Assembly: GCA_020723305.1 (NCBI GenBank)
Contig: DYJC01000008.1
Location: 124,001 to 188,000, forward strand
DNA from: Desulfosudis oleivorans
Lineage (GTDB): Bacteria > Desulfobacterota > Desulfobacteria > Desulfobacterales > SURF-7
DNA: 64,000 bases
Reading direction: 5' to 3'
Shown: one piece after another, positions 54,792 to 63,750 of the stretch
Position numbering within the stretch: position 1 is the stretch's first letter
Layout of the letters: every line of letters begins with the position of its first letter
Notes under the pieces: generated by a model
The model's database searches: none
Told to the model about the DNA's origin: nothing
Seen by the model: the letters and a program-made list of their open reading frames with translations, nothing else
Position numbers and translations under genes: made by a program

Positions 54792-57700
54792 TTATATCCT
54801 GTATTCGGCGCGACGAATAACTTCAAGCTGAAGATCGCGTTGCAATTTGGTAAAGTATGCTACATATCCCGAAATTCTTACCATGAGATCTTGATAATAC
54901 TCCGGGTTTGCCAAGGCATCCTTAAGGATATCGGTTGTTACAACATTGAATTGTGTTTGCATACCCCCCATTTCAAAATATGTTTTTGCATAATGGGTCA
55001 AGGTATCGACAATCTTCTCGTGAGTGTCCGAAGCTCCTGGTACTATTTTCACATTGAAAGCTATATTGTTGTCCAGATTTCTGGGGTCCAGCCGTGCAAC
55101 ATCTCGAAGGTTATCCAGTAGGTTTACTGATGCACTCGGATGTGGTGTAAGCCCCGGGGTAAAGGGTTCTCCGGCAAGCCTTCCTGTCGGCAGAGCACCG
55201 GTTACACGCCCGTATACAGCATGGTTTGCCATGGACCACCAGCCGGTAGTGTAAATCCCACCCCGATAATTTCTTTGATTGATGTAGTAATCATGCACCA
55301 TTCCGGTGACTTTATTGGCCATTTCTATGGCCTCGTTGTTACCTGATCCAAAACGGGGGACTCTTGTTTTCACTAATGCATGTAATTTGGGATTATTATA
55401 AAAGTTACTATCAATGGCTTCTTTCAAATCCTTGAAGGTAACGACTTTTTCCTCGAAGACTAATTTTTTAGTTACCATAAGAGAATCTACAACATCAGCT
55501 AAACCTATAACGGAAACACCTGTAGAATTGTAATGACCTCCACCTCTGGTTAAACCTCGCCCTTTTTCAATACAGTCATCAATCAGCACAGAGAGTAGAG
55601 GCGCCGGTTGGTGTTTCTGGTATATCTCACCAAGCTGATTATTACCTACCACTGACAGCTCAAGCAGGAATTTGCATTGTTTCTCAAATGCATTCCAGAA
55701 TTGGTCGAAGGTAATGAAGTCACCACCATTAATACTGCCGGTCCCGGGGCCAATTTCCCATTTCGTAAGGGGGTGTTTCCCATTATTCAGAGCCATCTCA
55801 AGAGGTGCGACCAAATTGATTTCCAAACTTGAGGTCGCGCTTGAATGCTTCCCTGGAATGGAAGGCTCAACGCACCCATTAGCTACCCAATTTCGAACAT
55901 CTTCTATCGGCCATCCATGATTGGTCAAAGCGGCAAACATGGCATCATCACCATGAATACAGGGTGTCGCACCGGTAATATAATTTACATCGCATACACG
56001 TTTTAAGTAATTTAGACTGTTTTTGCCAGGATTATAACGGGCATGCATATTCGGGTCATTCAATCCCGCAAGCTCAGTTACTTTAAGAATTATATAAGTC
56101 ATATCATTGACGGCATCTTCACCATCACGATCAACACCACCAACAGTTATGGTTGTATTGGGAGCTGATCCTGAATTCTGCCAATTGCCTATATCTGGGA
56201 TAAGGATCTGATGGCTTGCTACTCTATAAAAAAGTGAACCGAGGAGATCAATGGTATGCTTGACATATATTTCTTTTTCTTCTGGTGTAGAAAGTTTATT
56301 CATGTCAGAAATAAAGTAAGGCTGTAATATTTGGTCAAGCCTACCCAGCATGGGACCATCATCAGAATTCTCCATAGTAAGGCAGAGGTGTACGATGATC
56401 ATCGCCTGAACAGCTTCATCAACGGTCGTGGAGGGATTTTCTGGAACTTTTACTAGAATCTTTTTAATTTGCTCGAGTTCCATCTTTCTTTTGGGGTTTT
56501 TCTCTATCTGAGCATCCTTTGCAGCCTGTTGGGCAAGGTTCTTTGCATATATATTTATTGCCTCAAGGCATATAATCATCGCCTTTAATGTATTTTTCTT
56601 TTCTTCATCAGCTTTATAATCATTATTTAATTCATCCCGTATTATTTTTATCATCCCCTTCGTTCCATGTTTTAATATTTTCTCATGACCGGGCGTGATT
56701 TCTGACATCGATACGGTTTTCCAATAAAAAATGGAAAAGAATCTGTCATGAATCTGGATCGGCAGCCCATTACCGGTATTGCTTCTCCATAATTCATGAA
56801 TGTTTCTTCTTGCCCAAAAGGGAAACACATGCTTATGTAAGATTTGAATTGTTTCCTCGCTGATTTCATATGGCATGAGCTCACGATTCGCGAAAGATCT
56901 GAGCTCTCCCCAGCTGTAGCATCCAACGGCAAAGGGATGTCCGATACAACCGGATACAGGATCAGTAGTGTATGTCCCGGCAAGCAAATCATCTTCACGG
57001 ATGATTGGCTTTCTTCTTTCGAGTATATATTTCAGGCTTTCCGCTTTTCGGAGGTTTGGATCCCATGTCTTGCCCTTGTTATCTACATCATAACCGTATT
57101 CAAGGTGGAAATCGGTTATAAGTTTTCCATATTCATGGCAAACCACCGCTTCCTTCTTCCTGTTGAAATATTCAGAACGAAATCTTTGGATCCGTGGAAA
57201 ATCTTCAAGACCATAATTTGAAAGAAAAGGATCTTCTAAAAACATGACACCAGGATCAATGAGTGTGCTTCGGAGCCGTGTAATTTTTCTGGATGATTGT
57301 TCATTTCTGCAAATAGATGTATTGGCAACCTCTTTACCAGCAATCTTGTTTGCTTTCTTGTGCTCACTGATTTGTTTGTCTACAGATTTCTGCTGGTCTC
57401 TGCCAACAATCAAGTTGACATAGTAATTAAATAATCCGATGAGCATAATATTCCCTTCTGTCCTTACTCTTCCGGTAAGAATCATGCGGTATGCTTCATC
57501 AGGACTGGCATCCATTTGTTCAATAAGATCTTTAGGTGTGGAGAAAATAAGAGTGCAATCAACTTCATTTGGGATATAGTTGAGGAGTTTAACTGTTCCA
57601 TCTTTGAAAATAATAGTCCCTTTCGCTGAGTCATCTTCCGATTTCATGCCAACTGAAACATTAATCCAACCCTGGGTTCCTTTCATTTCATTTTGTAGTG

Positions 57701-57857
57701 CAGAATTGGTATTAAACTTTGACGCAATGTACCCCAGAAATCCTTGAAGCAACATTTGCTGTTTATAAAGCAGTTTCCCGGCAAGGAATTGTGATGAACT
57801 TGCCAGAAGATTTATATACTCCTGTATACGATTATTTCTTATTGGTTGGTTTTGCAT
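54792..57857 (-). CDS. Glycyl radical enzyme with fused N-terminal SCP2-like domain
   Basis: A 1021-residue protein, longer than usual GREs (about 780-900). Residues about 25-155 look like an SCP2 sterol-carrier-type domain (GTIIFKDGTVKLLNYIPNEV, DLIEQMDASPDEAYRMILTG). The PFL-like domain begins near residue 195. The catalytic thiyl Cys is Cys662 in VANGCVEPSIPGKHSS, with Glu664 in the GCVEP motif shared with glycerol/diol dehydratase-type eliminases and absent from PFL. The glycyl radical is Gly997 in VRISGYVAYF. A strong GGAGG lies before the ATG. First gene of the operon. Chemistry is likely elimination on a hydrophobic or fatty-acyl-like substrate; this is inference. Confidence 0.9.
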   Translation of the reverse strand: MQNQPIRNNRIQEYINLLASSSQFLAGKLLYKQQMLLQGFLGYIASKFNTNSALQNEMKGTQGWINVSVGMKSEDDSAKGTIIFKDGTVKLLNYIPNEVDCTLIFSTPKDLIEQMDASPDEAYRMILTGRVRTEGNIMLIGLFNYYVNLIVGRDQQKSVDKQISEHKKANKIAGKEVANTSICRNEQSSRKITRLRSTLIDPGVMFLEDPFLSNYGLEDFPRIQRFRSEYFNRKKEAVVCHEYGKLITDFHLEYGYDVDNKGKTWDPNLRKAESLKYILERRKPIIREDDLLAGTYTTDPVSGCIGHPFAVGCYSWGELRSFANRELMPYEISEETIQILHKHVFPFWARRNIHELWRSNTGNGLPIQIHDRFFSIFYWKTVSMSEITPGHEKILKHGTKGMIKIIRDELNNDYKADEEKKNTLKAMIICLEAINIYAKNLAQQAAKDAQIEKNPKRKMELEQIKKILVKVPENPSTTVDEAVQAMIIVHLCLTMENSDDGPMLGRLDQILQPYFISDMNKLSTPEEKEIYVKHTIDLLGSLFYRVASHQILIPDIGNWQNSGSAPNTTITVGGVDRDGEDAVNDMTYIILKVTELAGLNDPNMHARYNPGKNSLNYLKRVCDVNYITGATPCIHGDDAMFAALTNHGWPIEDVRNWVANGCVEPSIPGKHSSATSSLEINLVAPLEMALNNGKHPLTKWEIGPGTGSINGGDFITFDQFWNAFEKQCKFLLELSVVGNNQLGEIYQKHQPAPLLSVLIDDCIEKGRGLTRGGGHYNSTGVSVIGLADVVDSLMVTKKLVFEEKVVTFKDLKEAIDSNFYNNPKLHALVKTRVPRFGSGNNEAIEMANKVTGMVHDYYINQRNYRGGIYTTGWWSMANHAVYGRVTGALPTGRLAGEPFTPGLTPHPSASVNLLDNLRDVARLDPRNLDNNIAFNVKIVPGASDTHEKIVDTLTHYAKTYFEMGGMQTQFNVVTTDILKDALANPEYYQDLMVRISGYVAYFTKLQRDLQLEVIRRAEYRI

Positions 57858-57890
57858 TCATATCCTCCTTGTTATCATAAGCAATAATCA

Positions 57891-57907
57891 AAACAATAAT
57901 CGTGCCA
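57891..57907 (-). promoter_or_regulatory. Sigma-54 (-24/-12) promoter of the GRE operon
   Basis: Read leftward: TGGCACGATTATTGTTT. It matches the consensus TGGCACRNNNNTTGCW except for the C of the -12 GC (TTGT). The transcript start would be near 57881, about 24 nt before the GRE start. A divergent sigma-54 activator gene faces it, which makes regulation by that activator probable. The intergenic region is 338 bp. Confidence 0.82.
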
Positions 57908-58134
57908 GTTATGATTTTATAATCAATTTAATAATTTTTAAAATTAAGGAACCTCGAAAAATATAGTAAGGTATTCCTATGTGTGCATAAAAATTGGCAA
58001 AAATCGCTTATTCCCATTTGAGAACTAATGAAAAAAGCAATTATTAGAGGTATCTGAAGGGAAAATAACGAATATTACATAATAGAATAGCATGAATATA
58101 TTGACATTTAAATGAAACATCAGTATTTTTTTGC

Positions 58135-58178
58135 AACATGTATGAAACATTAATTGAACATATCTGGAACATAAATGA
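58135..58178. repeat. Four 11-bp tandem AACAT repeats (candidate activator sites)
   Basis: Units AACATGTATGA, AACATTAATTG, AACATATCTGG and AACATAAATGA begin at 58135, 58146, 58157 and 58168, exactly 11 bp apart. A fifth AACAT box lies at 58116-58120, 19 bp out of phase. The array ends 17 bp before the ATG of the sigma-54 activator gene and about 255-300 bp from the GRE transcript start. The one-turn phasing suggests a protein binding one DNA face, but it could be a simple repeat. Confidence 0.6.
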
Positions 58179-58195
58179 ATCAGATAGGTGAATAA

Positions 58196-59998
58196 ATGTC
58201 AAATGATCAGAATGATAAAAATGGTATCCTTCCAACGATTGATTACAATACTCTAAAGGTATTAGACACACTGAATATAGGTTTTATTCATATGGATATG
58301 GATTCAGGTATTATTGAGGTGAATGAAAAGATTCTTGAGTGGTATGGAGGGAAGCGAAGCGATCTTGTAGGACACAACGCAAAGGAATTCTTCAAACCAG
58401 ATGATTTCGATCGGTTAATGGCAATTGATTTGGGATACCTAAATAAAGGGTTTCAACAATATCAATTCGAATTCAATCTCCCAACAAAAAAAGGAGAAAG
58501 TAACCCTTTTCTTCTTAGTCTTTCTATAGACAAGAATGCAGAAGGAACCCCATATGCAACTAATGTTATGTTGACGGATATCCGTGAACAAAAACGTATG
58601 CAGGAGGAGCTGAGAAGAGCAAATAACGCTTTAGCTGTAAGCCAGGAAGCGCTGGAGAATGAAAAGAAAATGATCGAAACTATCCTATTCGGTATAGGTG
58701 ACTGTGTCACCATCTTCGATTATGAGGGGAACCTCATGTTAAACAACCCGATGGGAAAGGAAATAAGAGGTGATCGGATTACGCCACTCATTGAACTTGA
58801 TTCAAACGCAGAAAAGATTTTTAATTTTAATATTTCCGGGGAGCGGCGTCAGTTTGCAGGACGGATAGAAATAATCCATGACAACCTTGGACGGGTTAAT
58901 GCTTATGCCGAGATATTAAATGATATCACAAACCAAATCAAACTGGAAGAGCGTGAACATGAATTGCGCATGATCAAACGCAGAATGCAACGGGGCGAAA
59001 TCGAATCAGAAATGATCGGTGTCAGCCCAGCCATGGAAAAGGTTTTTGACCTTATTTTACGTTGTGCTGAAGTGGATTCATCGATTTTAATCTTGGGTGA
59101 AACGGGGGTTGGGAAAGAGCTTGCTGCACGAGCAATCCATGCACATAGTAAACGAAAAGGAGGTCATTTTGTTGCTATTAATTGTGGCTCAATACCTGAG
59201 GCCCTCCTTGAATCAGAACTTTTTGGTCACGAGAAAGGTGCATTTACCGGGGCGGTGACATCTCGCATGGGCCTGTTCAGGGAGGCAGAAGGAGGGACAT
59301 TGTTTCTGGATGAGGTAGGTGACCTTAATATTACTCTCCAGGTTAAACTTCTGAGGGCTCTTCAGGAAAAGGAAGTTCGGCCAGTGGGTGGTACCCGCAC
59401 GTTCCCAATAAATGTGCGTATTATATCTGCTACGAACCGTAACCTATCGGACCTTATTTCCAAGGGGCTTTTCCGTGAGGATTTATTTTACCGTATTGCC
59501 GTCGTTCCAATTATGATCCCACCTCTAAGGGAACGCCGCGAGGATATTCTGTATCTGGCAGAGTACTTTATAAAAAAACACAATAAGCATGATGATGCGA
59601 TACAGAAGCGACTGGATGATGAGTCTCGACAGCTTTTACTGAGACATCAATGGCCTGGTAATATCCGTGAATTGGAAAATGCGATCGAGTATGCCATTAC
59701 GATGAGCTTCGATAATATTATCAAAGCAGGCGATTTTCCGCTCCAGATGATGTCAAGCCCGACTTTATCTAATAATTCAAACAAGACACCTCAGTTAATA
59801 TCATCAATACTATTGCAACAAGTAAAATCATTTGATCAATCAACAATATCTCCACTTAAGTCATGGGAACAGGATGAACGACAAATTATTGATGAGACTC
59901 TTACAATGTGCAAAGGCAATAGAAATAATACAGCCGATAAATTATCAATGTCCAGGAGTACACTTTGGAGAAAGATGAAGAAGTATCATCTTTCGTAA
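58196..59998 (+). CDS. Sigma-54-dependent transcriptional activator (PAS-AAA-Fis)
   Basis: A 600-residue enhancer-binding protein. Residues about 20-130 form a PAS domain ([27 protein letters not shown]); a second PAS-like region is at about 160-245, with a coiled coil at 130-160. The AAA+ domain has Walker A GETGVGKE (301-308), the sigma-54 loop GAFTGA (348-353) and Walker B near [12 protein letters not shown]. The C-terminus is a Fis-type HTH ([31 protein letters not shown]). It is divergent from the GRE operon, which has a -24/-12 promoter. Likely senses substrate or redox through PAS. AGGTG precedes the ATG. Confidence 0.95.
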   Translation: MSNDQNDKNGILPTIDYNTLKVLDTLNIGFIHMDMDSGIIEVNEKILEWYGGKRSDLVGHNAKEFFKPDDFDRLMAIDLGYLNKGFQQYQFEFNLPTKKGESNPFLLSLSIDKNAEGTPYATNVMLTDIREQKRMQEELRRANNALAVSQEALENEKKMIETILFGIGDCVTIFDYEGNLMLNNPMGKEIRGDRITPLIELDSNAEKIFNFNISGERRQFAGRIEIIHDNLGRVNAYAEILNDITNQIKLEEREHELRMIKRRMQRGEIESEMIGVSPAMEKVFDLILRCAEVDSSILILGETGVGKELAARAIHAHSKRKGGHFVAINCGSIPEALLESELFGHEKGAFTGAVTSRMGLFREAEGGTLFLDEVGDLNITLQVKLLRALQEKEVRPVGGTRTFPINVRIISATNRNLSDLISKGLFREDLFYRIAVVPIMIPPLRERREDILYLAEYFIKKHNKHDDAIQKRLDDESRQLLLRHQWPGNIRELENAIEYAITMSFDNIIKAGDFPLQMMSSPTLSNNSNKTPQLISSILLQQVKSFDQSTISPLKSWEQDERQIIDETLTMCKGNRNNTADKLSMSRSTLWRKMKKYHLS

Positions 59999-60098
59999 GC
60001 GTTACAACATCGCATATTATGCATTTGATAACTAAATATTGATTGGCGAATTATAGAGCAATGAGGTCGACAAAAATCTTTTTTGTAATTGGTTTTTC

Positions 60099-60197
60099 GA
60101 CATCCTATTGGCAGGCGGGACCAAAAAGCGTTAATCTAAAGATATCGAAACAGTCAAAACCAGATAGGCGGATTATAAAGCCGGAAAGTGGGTGAAT
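60099..60197 (+). pseudogene. Decayed HigB/RelE-type toxin 3' end
   Basis: In frame with the following antitoxin start I read ILLAGGTKKR, stop, SKDIETVKTR, stop, ADYKAGKWVN. The LLAGG.K....KDIE.AK pattern is the C-terminus of Gp49/HigB-type killer proteins, which precede this kind of antitoxin. Two in-frame stops and the absence of the N-terminal part show that it is dead. The region 59999-60098 upstream holds nothing else recognised. Confidence 0.6.
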
Positions 60198-60506
60198 ATG
60201 GTACTGACACGAAAATTTAAAGAGACTGTTCAAGTAAGGGTAAAACAAGATCCTGCATATCGAAAAGAGCTTATCATCGAAGCAACCAATGCTTTTTTAG
60301 AAGGCGATATCGACACAGGCAAGACACTGCTTCGAAATTATTTGAATGCAACAGAGTCTGTGCTTTCCATTGCTCGCGAACTTGACCTGGATGAAAAGAG
60401 CATTCGCCGCATGATTGGTCCAAGTGGAAATCCGACCTTGAAAAATTTTGTCAATCTTATTCGGGAATGCCAAAAACGAGAGAATCTGCACTTGAAAGTA
60501 GCATAG
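60198..60506 (+). CDS. Orphan HigA-like antitoxin (HTH, COG3636 type)
   Basis: About 102 residues: MVLTRKFKETVQVRVKQDPAYRKELIIEATNAFLEGDIDTGKTLLRNYLNATE and an HTH (LDEKSIRRMIGPSGNPTLKNFVNLIRECQKR). The 'L.RDF...V..R...D..F...L..EA......GD...G..LLRDY.NAT' layout identifies the antitoxins that pair with HigB-like toxins. GTG 60192 is an alternative start. The cognate toxin upstream is broken, so this is an orphan antitoxin. Its 3' half is duplicated at 46558-46710. Could still act as a repressor. Confidence 0.82.
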   Translation: MVLTRKFKETVQVRVKQDPAYRKELIIEATNAFLEGDIDTGKTLLRNYLNATESVLSIARELDLDEKSIRRMIGPSGNPTLKNFVNLIRECQKRENLHLKVA

Positions 60507-60637
60507 TATCTATCCATAAATCGTTTTTCTATCCGTTAATTTGAATAATGTAGGTGTAAAATAATCTAACAATCAATTGACATAAAATCTTACACATGCT
60601 ATTTTTCAATTGTCTGAAAAACGGAGGATGTTGCCTG

Positions 60638-61435
60638 ATGGATGCTTTTAATAAAAAGATTGGTAAAAAAATTAAAATGATTCGTGAAAAAACCGGCTTG
60701 TCACAAGAGGCACTCGCGCATTCTTTGAGCATCAATCGCGTAGCGGTTTCCCAAATCGAAAATGGGGTGCGCCAGATAAGTGCTAAGGAAATAGCGAAGC
60801 TTTCACAAACGTTAAATATACAGGCGGATGTTTTGCTTGATTTGAAAAAAGATATCGAAGTAGTTCTGGAAAAGGGTTCATCAACATCAAAGCCGCGGCA
60901 AAGAGAATCTATGCGTATCAGCGTTCCTCAGAAAAATGTGGAGAAGTTTAAAGAGGCACTTTTATATATCTTAAAACAGGTGGGATCAAAGCCGAATATC
61001 GGGCAGACGGTTTTGTATAAGCTGCTTTATTTCATCGATTTTAATTTTTATGAAAAATATGAAGAGCAGCTAATCGGTGCAACATATCAGAAAAATCATT
61101 TTGGACCAACACCAGTAGAATTTGCCAAGATTGTTGATGAAATGGAAGAATGTGATCTTGTGACGGTAAAGAGCAAATATTTTCAAAAGAAGCAAACAAA
61201 ATATTTGCCGCTCCGGGAGCCGGACCTGAGCAAGTTCAAAGGGCATGAAATTGATATGATAAATGAAGTTATTAAAGAATTATCGGATATGAATGCAACG
61301 CAGATCAGTGAGTATTCGCATAAAGATGTGCCATGGCTTACCACAGATGATGGTGAAATTATTGATTATGAATCTGTGTTTTACCGCGAAGCACCTTATT
61401 CAGTGAGGTCTTACAGTGAAGAAGATATTCAATGA
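60638..61435 (+). CDS. HTH-Panacea (DUF4065) antitoxin
   Basis: About 265 residues from the ATG at 60638; GGAGG is 11 nt upstream. The N-terminal XRE HTH (IGKKIKMIREKTGLSQEALAHSLSINRVAVSQIENGVRQIS, residues 5-45) is joined to a Panacea domain (TVLYKLLYFIDFNFYEKYEEQLIGATYQKNHFGPTPVEFAKIVDEM; then TYLPLREP-like and YSHKDVPWL). Panacea antitoxins are known to pair with many unrelated toxins and to block them directly. The toxin start lies within the last 20 bp of this gene, a typical TA arrangement. The promoter is presumably autoregulated by its HTH. Confidence 0.9.
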   Translation: MDAFNKKIGKKIKMIREKTGLSQEALAHSLSINRVAVSQIENGVRQISAKEIAKLSQTLNIQADVLLDLKKDIEVVLEKGSSTSKPRQRESMRISVPQKNVEKFKEALLYILKQVGSKPNIGQTVLYKLLYFIDFNFYEKYEEQLIGATYQKNHFGPTPVEFAKIVDEMEECDLVTVKSKYFQKKQTKYLPLREPDLSKFKGHEIDMINEVIKELSDMNATQISEYSHKDVPWLTTDDGEIIDYESVFYREAPYSVRSYSEEDIQ

Positions 61436-61772
61436 TGTAAGACGCCTTCCGGAATTTGAAAAAGATGTCAAAAAGCTTTCGAAAAAATTCAAATCCCTTG
61501 ACGAAGATCTTGAAAATTTTATAAAAACAGCATTGAAACTCAGACACAAACTCAATATTGATAATCATTCCATTGTTCAAATTGCAAATCTGGGTATTGA
61601 ATCTCCTAAAATCTACAAAGCACGAAAATTTGCCTGCAAAGCATTAAAGGGTAAAGGAGCGATGAGTGGTATTCGCGTTATTTATGCATATTATTTAAAA
61701 GAAGATCTCGTTGAGCTGATAGACAGGATCTTCCGCCTAGCTTGTTTTCACATCAACGCATTCGGCAGATAG
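61416..61772 (+). CDS. RelE/ParE-like toxin of the Panacea pair
   Basis: 118 residues from a GTG at 61416, overlapping the antitoxin by 20 bp. The text FNDVRRLPEFEKDVKKLSKKFKSLDEDLENFIKTALKLRHKLNID, then YKARKFACKALKGKGAMSGIRVIYAYYLKEDLVELID fits a RelE/ParE-superfamily toxin (strand RVIYAYY near the end). The last 8 residues (CFHINAFGR region) are encoded over the phaC 3' end on the other strand. The natural tail after VELID may therefore have been replaced by adjoining sequence. Likely mRNA cleavage or gyrase-type target; not determined. Confidence 0.75.
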   Translation: MKKIFNDVRRLPEFEKDVKKLSKKFKSLDEDLENFIKTALKLRHKLNIDNHSIVQIANLGIESPKIYKARKFACKALKGKGAMSGIRVIYAYYLKEDLVELIDRIFRLACFHINAFGR

Positions 61773-63589
61773 CACACCCCGCTTTCCGGACGATCCAGTC
61801 GTTTGGTTACATAGCAGCCGGGCGCGTCTTCCAGTTTCTTGAATTTTTTACCGGTCAGTTTCCGGGCAGCAACCTTTTTCCCTGCATATGCCTTGTTCCA
61901 TCTGATCCAGTCCAGCCACCAGGAGGTTTCGTGAAACTCCGCATGATTGAGCCACTCTTCCGCAGATTCCGGCAGATCTTCATTGGTCCAGTGACCGTAT
62001 TTGATTTTGAACGGAGGGTTGACAATTCCGGCAACATGGCCCGAGGCTCCTAACACAAACCGCACAGGGCCGCTGTGCAGCCTTATTCCTTTGTACGTGG
62101 ACTGCCAGATCGCGATATGGTCTTCCCGGGTGGAAATAAAGTACACGGGATTGGTGATTCGGGAGAGGTCAATCGGGACTTTGTTCAATGAAATCCCGGA
62201 AGGTTCCCGCAGACGGTTGTGGAGATACATGTTGCGAAGGTAAAAACTGTGCATTCTGGCCGGCAGGTTGGTGGAGTCGGAATTCCAGAACAGCACATCA
62301 AACGGCACCGGGCTGGTTCCTTTCAGATAGTTATTGACCACATAAGACCACACCAGGTCATTGGCTCTCAGCATGTTGAAACTGTTGGACATGGCACAAC
62401 CGTCCAGATAGCCATGCTCAACCATCTGTTTTTCCAATGCCTGGATCTGTTCCTCATCAATAAAAACCCCCATATCGCCGGGATTGGAAAAATCCAGCAA
62501 AGATGCCATGTAGGTGTTGCTTGCGATCCGGTCTCCTTCCCCTTTTGCATGCAGGTAGGCTGCCGTGCATGCCAGAAGGGTTCCTCCCATGCAGTAACCG
62601 ATTACATTCACCTTTTTTTGACGGGTCACCCGTTCGATTGCATCAAGAGCCGCAATCGGGCCTTCCAGCATATAATCCTGGAAGTCTTTTTTCAGGAGGG
62701 TTTCATCCGGGTTGGCCCAGGAGATCATGAAAACCGTGTATCCCTGATCCACCATATATTTGACCATGGAATTTTTTTCCGTAAGGTCCAGAATATAATA
62801 TTTGTTGATCCACGGCGGAATGATCATTACCGGATTTTTATAAACGGTTTCGGTGGTCGGTGCATATTGTATCAACTGCATCAGATCATTCTGAAAGAGA
62901 ATTTTCCCTGGAGTCAGGGCCAGGTTTTTGCCGACCTCAAAGGCATCCAGATCCGTCATTTTAATCTGAAGCTGGCATGGGCCGCGGTCAAGGTCATCCA
63001 GAAGATTATTCAGCCCTTTGAGAAGGTTTTCCCCCCGGCTTTCAACGGTTAATTTCAAGAGCTCCGGGTTGGTCATGAGAAAGTTTGAGGGAGATATGGC
63101 ATCCAGATACTGGTTGGTATAAAATTCAACCCGTTGTCTTGTCTTGTCGTCCAGATCGTGAATATTCTGGATGGTGTTCCGGATGGATCGGGCAGTCAGC
63201 AGATAGCTCTGTTTGATGAAGCTGAACATGGGGTTGGAGTCCCATGCCTCATCCCGGAAGCGTTTATCCGGCTTGCTGTCCGTCGTTTCCGTTTGCGCAG
63301 GTTGTCCCAGCAGTTGTGAGGCGCTTTTCTGGATCAATCCCCAGTACTCCTGCCAGTAGTTCATCTGTGAATTAAACAGTTGCGCAGGATTGGACATCAG
63401 CTTTGTGGTCAGCTCCTGAAAGCTTTTTCCAACAACCTGGGCTTCGGTCCGATCGATCTCTTTGTACCGGTTTTTTTTCTCCACAAACTTTTCAACCAGT
63501 TTCCGGCTCTTCTCATTCACCTCAGCCATGATTCCGGATAGTCTGGTCAGGTCAAAGGGGGCGGCAAAAGGGCTGTCTGGATCGGTCAT
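61748..63589 (-). CDS. phaC: Class I polyhydroxyalkanoate synthase
   Basis: 613 residues from the ATG at 63589 (AGGAGA upstream). The N-terminal helical domain is followed by an alpha/beta-hydrolase core with the nucleophile Cys333 in GYCMGG, Asp in STREDHIAIW and His in GASGHVAGIV. The 'PPWINKYYILDL' block, 'FMISWANPD' and 'GPIAALDAIERVTRQKKVNVIGYC' are class I PhaC hallmarks. It polymerises (R)-3-hydroxyacyl-CoA into PHA. The phasins and DUF3141 protein are 21-26 kb away. A 25-bp overlap with the toxin gene lies at its 3' end. Its 3' half is duplicated at 46783-47695. Confidence 0.96.
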   Translation of the reverse strand: MTDPDSPFAAPFDLTRLSGIMAEVNEKSRKLVEKFVEKKNRYKEIDRTEAQVVGKSFQELTTKLMSNPAQLFNSQMNYWQEYWGLIQKSASQLLGQPAQTETTDSKPDKRFRDEAWDSNPMFSFIKQSYLLTARSIRNTIQNIHDLDDKTRQRVEFYTNQYLDAISPSNFLMTNPELLKLTVESRGENLLKGLNNLLDDLDRGPCQLQIKMTDLDAFEVGKNLALTPGKILFQNDLMQLIQYAPTTETVYKNPVMIIPPWINKYYILDLTEKNSMVKYMVDQGYTVFMISWANPDETLLKKDFQDYMLEGPIAALDAIERVTRQKKVNVIGYCMGGTLLACTAAYLHAKGEGDRIASNTYMASLLDFSNPGDMGVFIDEEQIQALEKQMVEHGYLDGCAMSNSFNMLRANDLVWSYVVNNYLKGTSPVPFDVLFWNSDSTNLPARMHSFYLRNMYLHNRLREPSGISLNKVPIDLSRITNPVYFISTREDHIAIWQSTYKGIRLHSGPVRFVLGASGHVAGIVNPPFKIKYGHWTNEDLPESAEEWLNHAEFHETSWWLDWIRWNKAYAGKKVAARKLTGKKFKKLEDAPGCYVTKRLDRPESGVCYLPNALM

Positions 63590-63750
63590 GGGTATCTCTC
63601 CTTTCCGGATTGGAGTGGGTTGGATCCACAAAAGGTTGTTTTTTCATTTGCTTTTACTATAAGGCTTAAATAGAATCAAATCAACTTTCGAATGATCAAT
63701 TAGCGTATTTTTTGTCTGAATAAAATCAGGATCAAAAAAGGAGGCAGGGA

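Noticed and set aside
62219-63052. Plus-strand 277-codon frame inside phaC
   Set aside because: Antisense to intact phaC, and the equivalent frame is present in the phaC fragment only because the DNA is duplicated.
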